DNA of 64,000 nt from Gynuella sunshinyii YC6258 (GCF_000940805.1 NZ_CP007142.1:3510593-3574592), one strand, 5' to 3'. Counted from the first letter of the stretch, positions 18,799 through 27,911 are shown. A program made the numbers and translations. The notes: a model not told the origin generated them from the sequence alone.

Positions 18799-21252
18799 AT
18801 GTTGTTTTCAGCATCCAGAGAAAACCGTGTCAACCTGCTGCTGGTTGATGACGAGCCCGCCAACCTGTTGATTCTGGAAGAAGCGCTAAAGGGGTTTGGT
18901 AACATCATAACCACTATATACAGCAGTGAAGTCGAGGAGCTGGCCGAACGCTATCAGCCCGCAGTCGTACTGCTGGATATCGAAATGCCGGTTATCGATG
19001 GCTTTGAGGTATGCCGGAGACTCAAGAAAAACCCGCTCACTCAGGATTCGGCCGTAATTTTCATTACCTCTCATAGTGAATCAGAATTCGAGTACCACTC
19101 GCTGTCACAGGGCGGTATAGACTTTATCAGCAAGCCGGTGGATATGCAGTTGTGTCAATTGCGGGTGAAAAATCAGATCATGCTGCAACAACACGCCAGA
19201 GCGTTGAAAGAGGCGAAAGAAGAACTCAATGATCTGGTGTCCCATTTGCCGGTGTTTATCTCCTTTTGGTCGAATGACTGGGAAAACCTGTTCTGCAACG
19301 ACTTTAACGGCCAATGGTTTGGTATGGACGCCGATACCATGGTCGGGCAGGACGCCGCCAGAGTGTTACCACGGCCTCTGCTGCGCAGGATTCTGCACGA
19401 ACTGACCCACGAATCCAACGATGCCGTCGTGTTCACTGTTCACCTGCCTGACATCAACAACGACATAGAAGACATTCAGGTTTATCTGTCGACCAAACAT
19501 AAAGATAACCAATTGGCGGGATTTCTGTTAACACTGGTGGATGTCACCGAAATCAATCGCACCAAACGCAGTTTGTTTCTGGAAAAAGAACACCTCAAAG
19601 TCACCCTTAACTCCATTGGTGATGCTGTCATCGCCACTGATGTCAATGCCGTGATCACGTTCATGAACCCCATCGCCGAGCGCATGACCGGCTGGATGTC
19701 CCGCAAAGCGATTGGTCGTGATATCACCGAAGTCATGAATCTTAAAAATGCCTATACCCAGCAGAACAGCATAAATCCGTTGATATTGGCGATTCAGGAA
19801 AAACGCATTGTTGCCATGGCACTGAACAGCCAGTTGACCAGTATTGATGGGGTGGTGTACCGGGTGGAGGATTCGGCAGCACCCATTTTCAATGAAAAAA
19901 GTGAGGTGATTGGCGGCATTATCGTGTTTCACGATGTTAGTGAAACGGTTGCCATGGCAGTGAAGATGAGTTATCTGGCAAACCATGATCAGCTGACCGA
20001 TCTGCCCAATCGGATTTTACTGCATGACCGGATCGTACAGGCCTGTCAGATTGCAGAATCCCATGCCACCATGGTGGCGCTGTTTCTGATTGATATCGAT
20101 CATTTCAAATACCTGAATGATTCCCTGGGCCATCATTATGGTGACGTACTGATCAAGCAGGTGGCCAGGCGTTTGCAGGCCGTTACCGACGCCGGAGCCA
20201 CGCTGGCCCGTACCGGGGGTGATGAGTTTGTCCTGGTGGTGCCGGATCTCGAATCGCCCGGCATCATCGATACCATTGCCAACGAGATTATTCATTGCAT
20301 GCAGCAGCCGTTTGTCGTGAATCAGCGTGAATATACCTTAACCGTCAGCATTGGCATCAGCGTTAACCCAACCGATGCACGCTCAGAAAGCGGCATGATG
20401 CGACATGCCGACGTTGCCATGTATCGGGCCAAGCAACATGGCCGTAATGGTTACTGTTTCTTTTCCCACGATCTCGAAACCGATCTGCTGAAGCGGCATG
20501 AACTGGAACTGCAACTGCGGGAAACCCTGGAGCACGACCGTCTGGAAGTGCATTTTCAGCCTCAATACAACCTCCGTACCCGGCAGATCGTGGGCGCCGA
20601 GGCGCTGGTGCGTATGCGCGATAAGCATGGTCAGCTGATTTCGCCATTGCAGTTTATTCCGCTGGCCGAAGAAACCGGGCTGATTAACCAGCTGGGTTTG
20701 CAGGTACTGAACAAAAGCTGCCTGGCGGCTAAAAAATGGGCAGATATGAACCATGGCATCCGGGTCTCCGTCAACGTCGCCGCCAAGCAGTTTGCCAATG
20801 TCAACTTCTGGGACGAAGTAGCCACCGCACTCGAAGGTGCCCAGCTGCCCAGCAGGCTGTTGGAGCTGGAACTCACCGAGAGCGCCCTGATGCACGACTT
20901 TGACAAAACCAGAGGCACTCTCGAACAACTCTCTGAACTTGGCCTCTCCATTGCTATCGACGACTTTGGCACCGGCTATTCCAGCCTCTCATATCTGAAA
21001 GCCTTTCCGATCAACGTACTCAAGATCGACCAGTCATTCGTCAAGGACATGCTCAACGACAAACAGAGCGAAAACATCGTCAAAACCATCATCCACCTCG
21101 CCAACTCACTGGATCTGAAACTGATCGGCGAGGGGATCGAGTATGAACAGCAGCAACGCCTGTTACTGGATATGGGATGTGAAGTCGGGCAGGGGTATCT
21201 GTTCAGCAAACCGATCAGCGAATCGCAAATGACCGAACTATTGACGAGATGA
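18799..21252 (+). CDS. REC-PAS-GGDEF-EAL response regulator
   Basis: The 817-aa cytoplasmic protein begins with a receiver (LLVDDEPANLL, Asp in VVLLDIEMPVIDG near 60, Lys in DFISKPVD). PAS-type segments lie near 135-250 and 255-385. The GGDEF domain has an intact RTGGDEFVLVV motif near 473. The EAL domain has GAEALVRM near 600, ELTESALM, and DDFGTGYSSLSYL. Both signatures look active, so it may make or break c-di-GMP depending on input. A strong AAGGAG ribosome-binding site precedes the ATG, and the gene lies 33 bp after the kinase, closing the signalling run. Confidence 0.93.
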   Translation: MLFSASRENRVNLLLVDDEPANLLILEEALKGFGNIITTIYSSEVEELAERYQPAVVLLDIEMPVIDGFEVCRRLKKNPLTQDSAVIFITSHSESEFEYHSLSQGGIDFISKPVDMQLCQLRVKNQIMLQQHARALKEAKEELNDLVSHLPVFISFWSNDWENLFCNDFNGQWFGMDADTMVGQDAARVLPRPLLRRILHELTHESNDAVVFTVHLPDINNDIEDIQVYLSTKHKDNQLAGFLLTLVDVTEINRTKRSLFLEKEHLKVTLNSIGDAVIATDVNAVITFMNPIAERMTGWMSRKAIGRDITEVMNLKNAYTQQNSINPLILAIQEKRIVAMALNSQLTSIDGVVYRVEDSAAPIFNEKSEVIGGIIVFHDVSETVAMAVKMSYLANHDQLTDLPNRILLHDRIVQACQIAESHATMVALFLIDIDHFKYLNDSLGHHYGDVLIKQVARRLQAVTDAGATLARTGGDEFVLVVPDLESPGIIDTIANEIIHCMQQPFVVNQREYTLTVSIGISVNPTDARSESGMMRHADVAMYRAKQHGRNGYCFFSHDLETDLLKRHELELQLRETLEHDRLEVHFQPQYNLRTRQIVGAEALVRMRDKHGQLISPLQFIPLAEETGLINQLGLQVLNKSCLAAKKWADMNHGIRVSVNVAAKQFANVNFWDEVATALEGAQLPSRLLELELTESALMHDFDKTRGTLEQLSELGLSIAIDDFGTGYSSLSYLKAFPINVLKIDQSFVKDMLNDKQSENIVKTIIHLANSLDLKLIGEGIEYEQQQRLLLDMGCEVGQGYLFSKPISESQMTELLTR

Positions 21253-21355
21253 TCAGTGGCTGCCAAGCCCTCAGGCAGTGAATGGGCAGCACGAGACCGG
21301 CATTGGCGCATGCTGCCATATTGGCTCGCCGCCACGAACTTGCTACGATGCCGGC

Positions 21356-22213
21356 ATGAAAACGACCCTTGAACATCTCCCCAGCGACAAACAACGGCAA
21401 CTGCATCGGGCCGTGGCCATTATTGTCGAGACCGTAAAACCGGAACTGCTCATCCTGTTCGGCAGCTATGCCCGTGGTGATTGGGTGGATCACCTTGAAG
21501 ACGACGGCGTGCATTATCGCTATCAAAGCGATATGGATTTTCTGCTGATCACCAAAAACAGAGTTCTGGCCCGCAAGGTAGAGTTCAAGGATTCCCTGAA
21601 CAACCGCCTGCGCCGGGAAGTGCGAACCCCGGTCAGTGTGATTGCCGAAGACATTCATTTTGTGAATGCCCGGCTGAGCAAAGGTCAATACTTTTTCGCC
21701 GACATCTACCACGAAGGTATTCTGCTGCACGACAGCGGCAAGTTCGAACTGGTGGCACCCAAAGAACTCTCCCGTGCAGAACGGAAAATAGAGGCTCAGG
21801 GGTATTTTGATCATTGGCTTAACTTAACAGAAGAGAAGATGAGGATTTACCAGTTTGCAATTGAAAGCGAAATGCTCAACGAAGCTGCTTTTTCGTTACA
21901 TCAAGTTGCAGAACGCCTCTATTCCATGATCCTCCTGGTATTCACCCATTACAAACCCAAAAGTCACGACCTCGAAAAACTACGCACCCTGACCGGCAGT
22001 TTGCAACCCGAACTGCTATCAGTATTTCCGCAAACCACACCCCACGAATGCGCCTGTTTCGAACTCTTATGTCAGGCTTATATCGATTCCCGTTACAACC
22101 CCGACTATCGCATCAGTATCGAACAACTGAACTGGCTGGCAGAACGGGTCGCCCATTTACAGACCCTGGCTGAAAAATACTGCCAGGACAAAATTGATCA
22201 GTTCAACGCTTGA
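21356..22213 (+). CDS. Fused nucleotidyltransferase (MNT-type)-HEPN protein
   Basis: The frame opens at 21278, but ATG 21356 (285 aa) gives a natural start, MKTTLEHLPSDKQRQL. The N-terminal half is a nucleotidyltransferase of the minimal pol-beta type: ILFGSYARGDW, then SDMDFLLIT, the metal-binding GS...DxD pattern. The C-terminal half is helical, with AAFSLHQVAERLYSMILLVF resembling HEPN domains. Separate MNT and HEPN genes form toxin-antitoxin pairs in which the transferase modifies the HEPN RNase; here both are in one chain. The canonical HEPN catalytic R-x4-6-H is not clear, so the module may be non-toxic or regulatory. Confidence 0.75.
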   Translation: MKTTLEHLPSDKQRQLHRAVAIIVETVKPELLILFGSYARGDWVDHLEDDGVHYRYQSDMDFLLITKNRVLARKVEFKDSLNNRLRREVRTPVSVIAEDIHFVNARLSKGQYFFADIYHEGILLHDSGKFELVAPKELSRAERKIEAQGYFDHWLNLTEEKMRIYQFAIESEMLNEAAFSLHQVAERLYSMILLVFTHYKPKSHDLEKLRTLTGSLQPELLSVFPQTTPHECACFELLCQAYIDSRYNPDYRISIEQLNWLAERVAHLQTLAEKYCQDKIDQFNA

Positions 22214-22220
22214 GATCATT

Positions 22221-22781
22221 ATGAGATCGATATTACCGCTTGTACTTATGCTGTTTGTTCCCCCAATGGTGATGGCAGACATTCATAAAGAAGCACAGGT
22301 CTGCGAAGAGAGCGGTCAAATATGCTTCCTCTGGTGGCCCAAACTTCCTGAGATTAGAGGCTGGCACCAGGATGTCGAGTCCAGCTACCGCTATCGATTC
22401 AATGCACAAGTGCCCGACCAGTACACATTCGCAAATGCTGAAGCTGTCATGTATGCCAATGCGGAGTACCAGGATGCATCGACCGAAGCGCAAACACTTG
22501 AAGCATTCATCGCGACTTCTCAACAACAGTTTATCGATGCTGTTCCATACAAAGTTGATGTGAGCAAAACCGGCGAATTCACCTCAAAAGGCAAACAAAC
22601 ATTCTTCAGTTATGCGTTTTTGCCAGAAGGGGAGGGTAATTGGGAGCAAGTATCCTATGCTGAAGATTACGATCATGATGGCAACAAGTACTACATTATC
22701 TTCGTGCTAAGTGCCCGTTCTAAAGAGGGCTATGAGAAAAATATCGACGCATACAACGAATTTATCTCACAGTATCAATAA
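22221..22781 (+). CDS. Small secreted protein of unknown function
   Basis: The ATG at 22221 follows the preceding stop by seven bases and starts MRSILPLVLMLFVPPMVMAD, a good signal peptide cleaved near residue 20. The mature part (about 166 aa) has two cysteines (QVCEESGQICFLWWP) that could form a disulfide, and is acidic with many aromatics. I do not recognise the family. The tight spacing suggests co-transcription with the MNT-HEPN gene, but the sequence gives no functional link. Confidence 0.7.
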   Translation: MRSILPLVLMLFVPPMVMADIHKEAQVCEESGQICFLWWPKLPEIRGWHQDVESSYRYRFNAQVPDQYTFANAEAVMYANAEYQDASTEAQTLEAFIATSQQQFIDAVPYKVDVSKTGEFTSKGKQTFFSYAFLPEGEGNWEQVSYAEDYDHDGNKYYIIFVLSARSKEGYEKNIDAYNEFISQYQ

Positions 22782-22808
22782 CCGGGTTAGGGGTTGGTGC
22801 AAGCGTAA

Positions 22809-22898
22809 ACAAGGCAGGGCGCGTCAGCGTATGAGGAGCTGGCAACCAACGCGCTCAAGGCGACTGATTTGATTGCCAGGATGATCAAGAAAATTTGA
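22809..22898 (+). pseudogene. Possible gene-end remnant
   Basis: This short open stretch between two stops reads like a protein C-terminus (AYEELATNALKATDLIARMI) ending at TGA 22896-22898. It has no start codon and no upstream continuation in frame. It may be the tail of a deleted gene; I do not recognise it. Confidence 0.25.
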
Positions 22899-22956
22899 AA
22901 GGTTCATCAACCGGAACAGAGCCTTTCTTCAGATCACGTGCCGGTTCTCATGGTTG

Positions 22957-24813
22957 TTATAATTCTTCGTAGTATTGACTGAAAAAGCGATCCAACAGGT
23001 AGCTCAAGCCATTTTCAATAACGTTATCGTACTGCATGGTATATAAAGATTCGCTATCCGCTGCGCCATCATTGTTGTTATCGAAGCTGTACAGCTGAGA
23101 CAACTGGTTACCGTTGTCATCGTAGGTGTAGGTATACACGTAACTATAATCAATGACGCCGTCACCATTGTCGTCCCTAGCATATTCATCAGTTAACTGG
23201 TTGCCGTTGTTATCATAACTATAAGTGTACGTCCATTTGTAGTTAATGCTGCCATCACCACCGTTATCTTTTTCATAGTCACGGGACAGTTGATTACCAG
23301 CGGCATCGTAGCGATAAGTATAGAAATAGATGACATCTACTATGCCATTATTGTCATTGTCTTCGGCTCCTTTCTGCGTAAGCATGTTACCATTTTCGTC
23401 ATAAGTATAACTTTGGGTTTTGATGGTATCGATATCACCATCACCATCTTTGTCTGTTGAATATTGTTCAAGCAACTTGTTGCCATCGCCGTCATATATA
23501 TAGTTATAGAAGTAGATGTATCCAGGTTTTCCATCACCGTCACTATCGTCTTCATACTTACAAGTCAGCGTATTGCCATTGGCATCGTAGGTGTAGGTTG
23601 AAAGTGTTTGGTAGTCGACGCTGCCATCACCATCTTTATCTCTGGAATAGCTATATGTCAGCATGTTGCCGGCTTCATCGTAGCTGTAGCTATAAATGCG
23701 TATGTCATCAACAATGCCATCTGCATTCGTATCACTGTTTATGATGGATGAAATCAGCATTCCGTTATTGTCATAACTGTAAGTCTTTGTATAGGTCTTG
23801 TCACTAATGTCATCACCATTCTTGTCCTGACTATAATCTTCCTGCGATAACTTCCCATTCTCATAGCTGTATTGATAATTTTCGACGTAATCGCTCTGAC
23901 CATCTGCATCAGCATCCTGAGTGTATTGATAGGATAACAGATGACCCACCACATCGTAGCTGTACGTTTGGGTATAGATTTTATCTATCGTGCCATCTTT
24001 GTCTTCATCGTATTCGCTGGTAGTAAAGGTGATATTGCCGTTGCTGCTATATTCATAATAGCTGGTGTTGTCATCGTTACCATCATTGTTGTTGTCAGAC
24101 TTTTCCGACTCTAGCTGACCATTTGCGGTGTAGGTATAAGTGGTTTTTGAATCTGCAATGCCGTCATTATTACTGTCAGAGATACTGACGGTTTTTTGAT
24201 GTGCCGGTATGACGATGCCAACGGCGTCATAGAGAAATTGCAACGGTGTTGCCGGATCTATTTTGTGAATGCCATAGCGATCGGAAAATTCTGAAAAGGT
24301 GCCGTAGTAAAAACCACCCATGTTGTCATTGAAATCAAGTTCGGCATTCGCCAGTACGGTGTCCCAGCCACTAAGATCAAGGCCATTATCCGGATTGTGA
24401 TCGTTGTCCAGTGATGTCAGTAGCAGCATGATATTAGCGACGCGATCAAAATCGGTCAGGTTATAAAGAGTATTGAGCTCGCCATTTAATGCCACCTCCG
24501 TACTGGGTAATGTGATATTGAATAAATCCATCGGAGTGACCCGCTCGGCGGCGGTTGTAGTTCCCAGCTCGATACCGCCAATACTGAACGTGACGCTTTC
24601 GTCAGTGTTGAAACTGAATTGTCCATTGTCGCCGGTGAGACCTTCTTCTGTCGCTGTTTTAAAGTGCAATCCCTTAACAGAACTCAAGAAAACACCTTGT
24701 TTGGTCGAGCCTGTTGCATCGGGTGATTCAGCATCCGATGAGTCCGAGCCACAGGCCGTCAGTGCCAATGCACAGGTGCCGGAAAAAATCAGTGTACAAA
24801 TACTTGCTTTCAT
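22957..24813 (-). CDS. Lipoprotein with mixed calcium-loop/YD-like repeats
   Basis: The 618-aa product has a lipoprotein signal peptide ending in the lipobox LTAC (Cys 21) followed by an acidic Ser/Asp linker, so it should be exported and lipid-anchored. Residues about 35-205 form a unique domain. From about residue 213 to the end it is built of some 30-aa repeats. Each begins with an acidic loop like DKDGDGSVD (as in thrombospondin type 3 or dockerin-like calcium sites) and continues with an aromatic stretch and YDxxGN, as in RHS/YD repeats. I count 13 acidic loops and about 12 YD-like units. It probably folds on calcium into an extended surface structure; its role is unknown. Confidence 0.85.
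   Translation of the reverse strand: MKASICTLIFSGTCALALTACGSDSSDAESPDATGSTKQGVFLSSVKGLHFKTATEEGLTGDNGQFSFNTDESVTFSIGGIELGTTTAAERVTPMDLFNITLPSTEVALNGELNTLYNLTDFDRVANIMLLLTSLDNDHNPDNGLDLSGWDTVLANAELDFNDNMGGFYYGTFSEFSDRYGIHKIDPATPLQFLYDAVGIVIPAHQKTVSISDSNNDGIADSKTTYTYTANGQLESEKSDNNNDGNDDNTSYYEYSSNGNITFTTSEYDEDKDGTIDKIYTQTYSYDVVGHLLSYQYTQDADADGQSDYVENYQYSYENGKLSQEDYSQDKNGDDISDKTYTKTYSYDNNGMLISSIINSDTNADGIVDDIRIYSYSYDEAGNMLTYSYSRDKDGDGSVDYQTLSTYTYDANGNTLTCKYEDDSDGDGKPGYIYFYNYIYDGDGNKLLEQYSTDKDGDGDIDTIKTQSYTYDENGNMLTQKGAEDNDNNGIVDVIYFYTYRYDAAGNQLSRDYEKDNGGDGSINYKWTYTYSYDNNGNQLTDEYARDDNGDGVIDYSYVYTYTYDDNGNQLSQLYSFDNNNDGAADSESLYTMQYDNVIENGLSYLLDRFFSQYYEEL
22990..24177 (-). repeat. About 90-bp tandem coding repeats (about 13 units)
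   Basis: The region encodes the repeat part of the lipoprotein. Each unit encodes an acidic loop (DxNxDGxxD) and a YD-like motif (YSYDxxGNxL). The DNA copies differ considerably, so the array is old and kept by selection on the protein rather than being a fresh slipped-strand array. Confidence 0.85.
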
Positions 24814-25126
24814 TCAATCTCTCTCCTTACTTCAAAGCACATTCAATTGGAGGTCTCTGAGTGATGGTCTTCAGAAACTTTAATAGTGTTGGTTTATGGG
24901 TTAACGAATTTCTCAATAAAAATCGTGCGGGTTATGACCTTTTTTACCGCTTTTATGTCATTAGTCATGGTGTGATTGATGGCCCATGATTGACTGGTGG
25001 GTGTTGAACGGGCGCAGATAGCATGCCTTTTATCTACGGCTGTTCGTTCAATCCTTATTTCCATATCTGCATATGAAAGAATTACTCAGGGGACTCTGAA
25101 AAACAGGTCATTTTTCAGTGGTGTCC
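24814..25126 (-). other. Intergenic region upstream of repeat lipoprotein
   Basis: These 313 bp hold the presumed promoter of the lipoprotein gene and the terminator of the next gene. No gene is visible. Confidence 0.4.
25096..25118 (-). terminator. Hairpin after the Lipoprotein_15-like gene
   Basis: An 8-bp perfect inverted repeat (CTGAAAAA/TTTTTCAG, 7-base loop) lies eight bases past the stop of the gene at 25127. The stem is AT-rich and the T-tract is part of its 3' arm, so it is a plausible but weak terminator. Confidence 0.4.
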
Positions 25127-25558
25127 TTACTTATCTGCTTGTACCGCAAACCATACGCCGCCCATACCCTGGCCATTTGTGTCACCGGCCTGGTGATCTC
25201 CAATCCAGGTATACAACGGCTGATCTTTGTAAGCCCACTGATAATTGCCATCATTACGTTCGATGACACTGAACTCACCCCAGATTTTGGCATTCTTTTT
25301 CGCCTTGAACGGAGGCCAGTTAACCGCACAACCGTCGTAACAATTGGACTTTGCCATGTCATCCTTACTAAAGGTGTAGAGGGTCAGCCCGTCTTTGGTG
25401 GCAAATACTTTGCCGATTGACGTATCTGTCTTCATAACGACCGTATTTGCCTTGGTATTGGATTCCGTATAGGACGATGATGTGCCATAGCCATCGGCAA
25501 AGGTATTTAAAGCAATAAGAGAAAGCGCTGTGGTGAAGGTGATAGTTTGCAGTTTCAT
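25127..25558 (-). CDS. Secreted Lipoprotein_15 (COG4315) family protein
   Basis: The 143-aa product has a signal peptide (cleavage after NTFA, near residue 21) and no lipobox. The mature part has the paired motif of this family: a first unit LTLYTFSKDDMAKSNCYDGC followed by AVNWPP, and a second one with QPLYTWIGDHQAGDTNG. The two cysteines may form a disulfide. The family is widespread, often near redox or metal-related genes, with no firm biochemical role. It is monocistronic here, with its own hairpin. Confidence 0.85.
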   Translation of the reverse strand: MKLQTITFTTALSLIALNTFADGYGTSSSYTESNTKANTVVMKTDTSIGKVFATKDGLTLYTFSKDDMAKSNCYDGCAVNWPPFKAKKNAKIWGEFSVIERNDGNYQWAYKDQPLYTWIGDHQAGDTNGQGMGGVWFAVQADK

Positions 25559-25939
25559 ATGTTTTTCCTTTTAGTATTAATGTATTTGTCCTTAACTAAA
25601 CGATGGAAGTGTGTGTTTGGATGCAGGGGAAAACACTTTTATTTAACTTGATAATAGAAAATGGGTGTTATGGTAAAAATTTGAGAGATGTGTCGCGAAA
25701 AATCAACGAAATTGAAAAGTATGAAAGAGACACCGGCGTCCGGTTGTTTATTTAAACAGCAAAATGACGTTATACAGAAAGAAATGCCGCCTGCGATTGG
25801 CTCTGAAAATATAACGACCCGTCAGATATTGGTGATCTGTCAGGGCGCCAGATTACTCTGGTTCAAAATTGGTTCACATGCTTAGGGAACCATGGATGAG
25901 TGTGAATGGATTTCGGGAGACCGTGATCGGGGAACTGGC
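25559..25939. other. Intergenic stretch, nothing recognised
   Basis: This AT-rich region lies between the Lipoprotein_15-like gene and the end of the lipoprotein array. A 65-codon plus-strand frame at 25688-25885 has no ribosome-binding site or recognisable content and is probably chance. Confidence 0.4.
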
Positions 25940-26575
25940 TTATTTCCAGAATTCCAGTATCTGTTCAGTGGGTAATAGATCCAGCACCTCGGGCGGAATA
26001 GTGCCGTCTTTTATTTCGCCTTTGGTCTGCTCACGGTACTGGCTCGGATCTCCCTCTGCCACGGTGGCTGGGATGCGGGAAGTGAGTTCAAAGGAATGTG
26101 ATTCGTATTTTGGGCAGCCGGCAATGGAATTAACGCAAACGGTGAGCCACCATGCCTGCATGGTACCTTCACCACTGATCCCTGTAACAACGTTATGTGC
26201 ATATCCTTTTCTGGGATACTGTTTAAACCATTGTTGGATCTGTGCGCGCTTTTCTTCGGGAATCTCCAGTGTGGCCTCATAAAATGTCTGAGTGCGGTAA
26301 GAAAACCAGCGGGCCCGTATTGTATGAGGCAGCGGAACCCAACCCATGCCGGCAGATCTACCGCTGGGGAGGTGATCTGAAGTATCTTTTCTTCCGCCCG
26401 ACAAATTACCAACCGGCACACCCCAGGATTCATTAAACACCAGTTTTTCTACCCAGATGGGCCAGTCTGTTCCGCCGTAGCTGCCAGTACTGAACCCGTA
26501 GCCATAAGTATCAGACGCTTTGCAGGCACTGATAATGATTAACAGCAGGCTGATCCAAATGACGTGTTTAAGCAT
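25940..26575 (-). CDS. DUF2931-like lipoprotein, paralogue 5 (farthest from tle1)
   Basis: The 211-aa product has a lipoprotein signal peptide (lipobox ISAC, Cys 18). The core includes WPIWVEKLVFNESWGVPVG and ARWFSYRTQTFYEATLEIP, which resemble DUF2931 proteins, a family found beside DUF2235 lipase genes. Residues about 26-149 are identical to paralogue 3. It then differs: the insert SIAGCPKY, and a C-terminus ending EQILEFWK instead of SSALK. It is read as an immunity protein held in the envelope against the Tle1-like lipase. The divergent tail may be wear at the array edge or a changed specificity. Confidence 0.75.
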   Translation of the reverse strand: MLKHVIWISLLLIIISACKASDTYGYGFSTGSYGGTDWPIWVEKLVFNESWGVPVGNLSGGRKDTSDHLPSGRSAGMGWVPLPHTIRARWFSYRTQTFYEATLEIPEEKRAQIQQWFKQYPRKGYAHNVVTGISGEGTMQAWWLTVCVNSIAGCPKYESHSFELTSRIPATVAEGDPSQYREQTKGEIKDGTIPPEVLDLLPTEQILEFWK

Positions 26576-26613
26576 CTGTTCGTTTTTCCTTGGGTTTAGA
26601 GTGGGCTACGGGG

Positions 26614-27243
26614 TTATTTCAAAGCGCTGCTATCGGTTTCTGGTGGTAATAGATCCAGCACCTCGGTCGGAATAGTGCCGTCTTTTATTTCGCCTTTGGT
26701 TCGCTCACGGTACTGGTTTGGATCTCCCTCAGCCACGGTGGCTGGGACGCGGGGAGTAAGTTCAAAGGAATGTGATTCATACTCAGGACAGCCAAAGTTG
26801 ACACAAATGACCGACCACCAAGCTTGCATACTGCCTTCACCGCTGATCCCCGTTACCAGACTATGCGAATATCCTTTTCTGGGATACTGTTTAAACCATT
26901 GTTTGATCTGTACGCGCTTTTCTTCGGGAATCTCCAGTGTGGCCTCATAAAATGTCTGAGTGCGGTAAGAAAACCAGCGTGCCCGTATTGTATGAGGCAA
27001 TGGAACCCAGCCCATGCCGGCAGCGGTTCCCTCTGGAAGGCGAGTGGATGTATCTGGTAATCCTCCGGATAAGTTCCCAACCGGTACACCCCAGGATTCA
27101 TTAAACACCAGTTTTTCCACCCAGATGGGCCAGTCTGTTCCGCCATAGCTGCCAGTGTCGAAACCATAGTCATAAGTATCAGATGCTTCGCAGGCACTAA
27201 TAACGATTAACATAAGGCTGATCCAAATGGCGTGTTTAAGCAT
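26614..27243 (-). CDS. DUF2931-like lipoprotein, paralogue 4
   Basis: The 209-aa product belongs with paralogues 3 and 5 (subtype GFDTGSYGGTDW). It differs from them in the variable segment after VGNLSGG (LPDTSTRLPEGTAA) and at KQWFKQYPRKGYSHSLVTG, and reads WSVICVNFGCPEY near residue 145. It has the same lipobox (ISAC) and common C-terminus ending SSALK. A 38-bp spacer, nearly identical in each gap of the array, separates it from its neighbours. Confidence 0.75.
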   Translation of the reverse strand: MLKHAIWISLMLIVISACEASDTYDYGFDTGSYGGTDWPIWVEKLVFNESWGVPVGNLSGGLPDTSTRLPEGTAAGMGWVPLPHTIRARWFSYRTQTFYEATLEIPEEKRVQIKQWFKQYPRKGYSHSLVTGISGEGSMQAWWSVICVNFGCPEYESHSFELTPRVPATVAEGDPNQYRERTKGEIKDGTIPTEVLDLLPPETDSSALK

Positions 27244-27281
27244 CTGTTCGTTCTTCCTTGGGTTTAGAGTGGGCTACGGGT

Positions 27282-27911
27282 TTATTTCAAAGCGCTGCTA
27301 TCGGTTTCTGGTGGTAATAGATCCAGCACCTCAGGCGGAATAGTGCCGTCTTTTATTTCACCTTTGGTTTGCTCGCGGTACTGGCTTGGATCTCCCTCAG
27401 CCACGGTTGCCGGGATGCGGGGAGTAAGTTCAAAGGAATGTGATTCATACTCAGGACAGCCAAAGTTGACACAAACGGTGAGCCACCATGCCTGCATGGT
27501 ACCTTCACCACTGATCCCTGTAACAACGTTATGTGCATATCCTTTTCTGGGATACTGTTTAAACCATTGTTGGATCTGTGCGCGCTTTTCTTCGGGAATC
27601 TCCAGTGTGGCCTCATAAAATGTCTGAGTGCGGTAAGAAAACCAGCGGGCCCGTATTGTATGAGGCAGCGGAACCCAACCCATGCCGGCAGATCTACCGC
27701 TGGGGAGGTGGTCTGAAGTATCTTTTCTTCCGCCCGACAAATTACCAACCGGCACACCCCAGGATTCATTAAACACCAGTTTTTCTACCCAGATCGGCCA
27801 GTCTGTTCCGCCGTAGCTGCCAGTACTGAACCCGTAGTCATAAGTATCAGACGCTTCGCAGGCACTGATAACGATTAACAGCAGGCTGATCCAAATGACG
27901 GGTTTAAGCAT
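27282..27911 (-). CDS. DUF2931-like lipoprotein, paralogue 3
   Basis: The 209-aa product has the variable segment RKDTSDHLPSGRSAGMGW, shared exactly with paralogue 5, while its C-terminal quarter (VNFGCPEYESHSFELTPR) is that of paralogue 4. This mosaic suggests gene conversion within the array. The lipobox ISAC with Glu at +2 predicts release to the outer membrane. The likely role is immunity to the lipase encoded upstream. Confidence 0.75.
   Translation of the reverse strand: MLKPVIWISLLLIVISACEASDTYDYGFSTGSYGGTDWPIWVEKLVFNESWGVPVGNLSGGRKDTSDHLPSGRSAGMGWVPLPHTIRARWFSYRTQTFYEATLEIPEEKRAQIQQWFKQYPRKGYAHNVVTGISGEGTMQAWWLTVCVNFGCPEYESHSFELTPRIPATVAEGDPSQYREQTKGEIKDGTIPPEVLDLLPPETDSSALK

Noticed and set aside
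22990-24177. CRISPR array or satellite, because of regular spacing
   Set aside because: The repeats are coding, diverged at DNA level, and keep a protein motif; there are no identical repeats with unique spacers.
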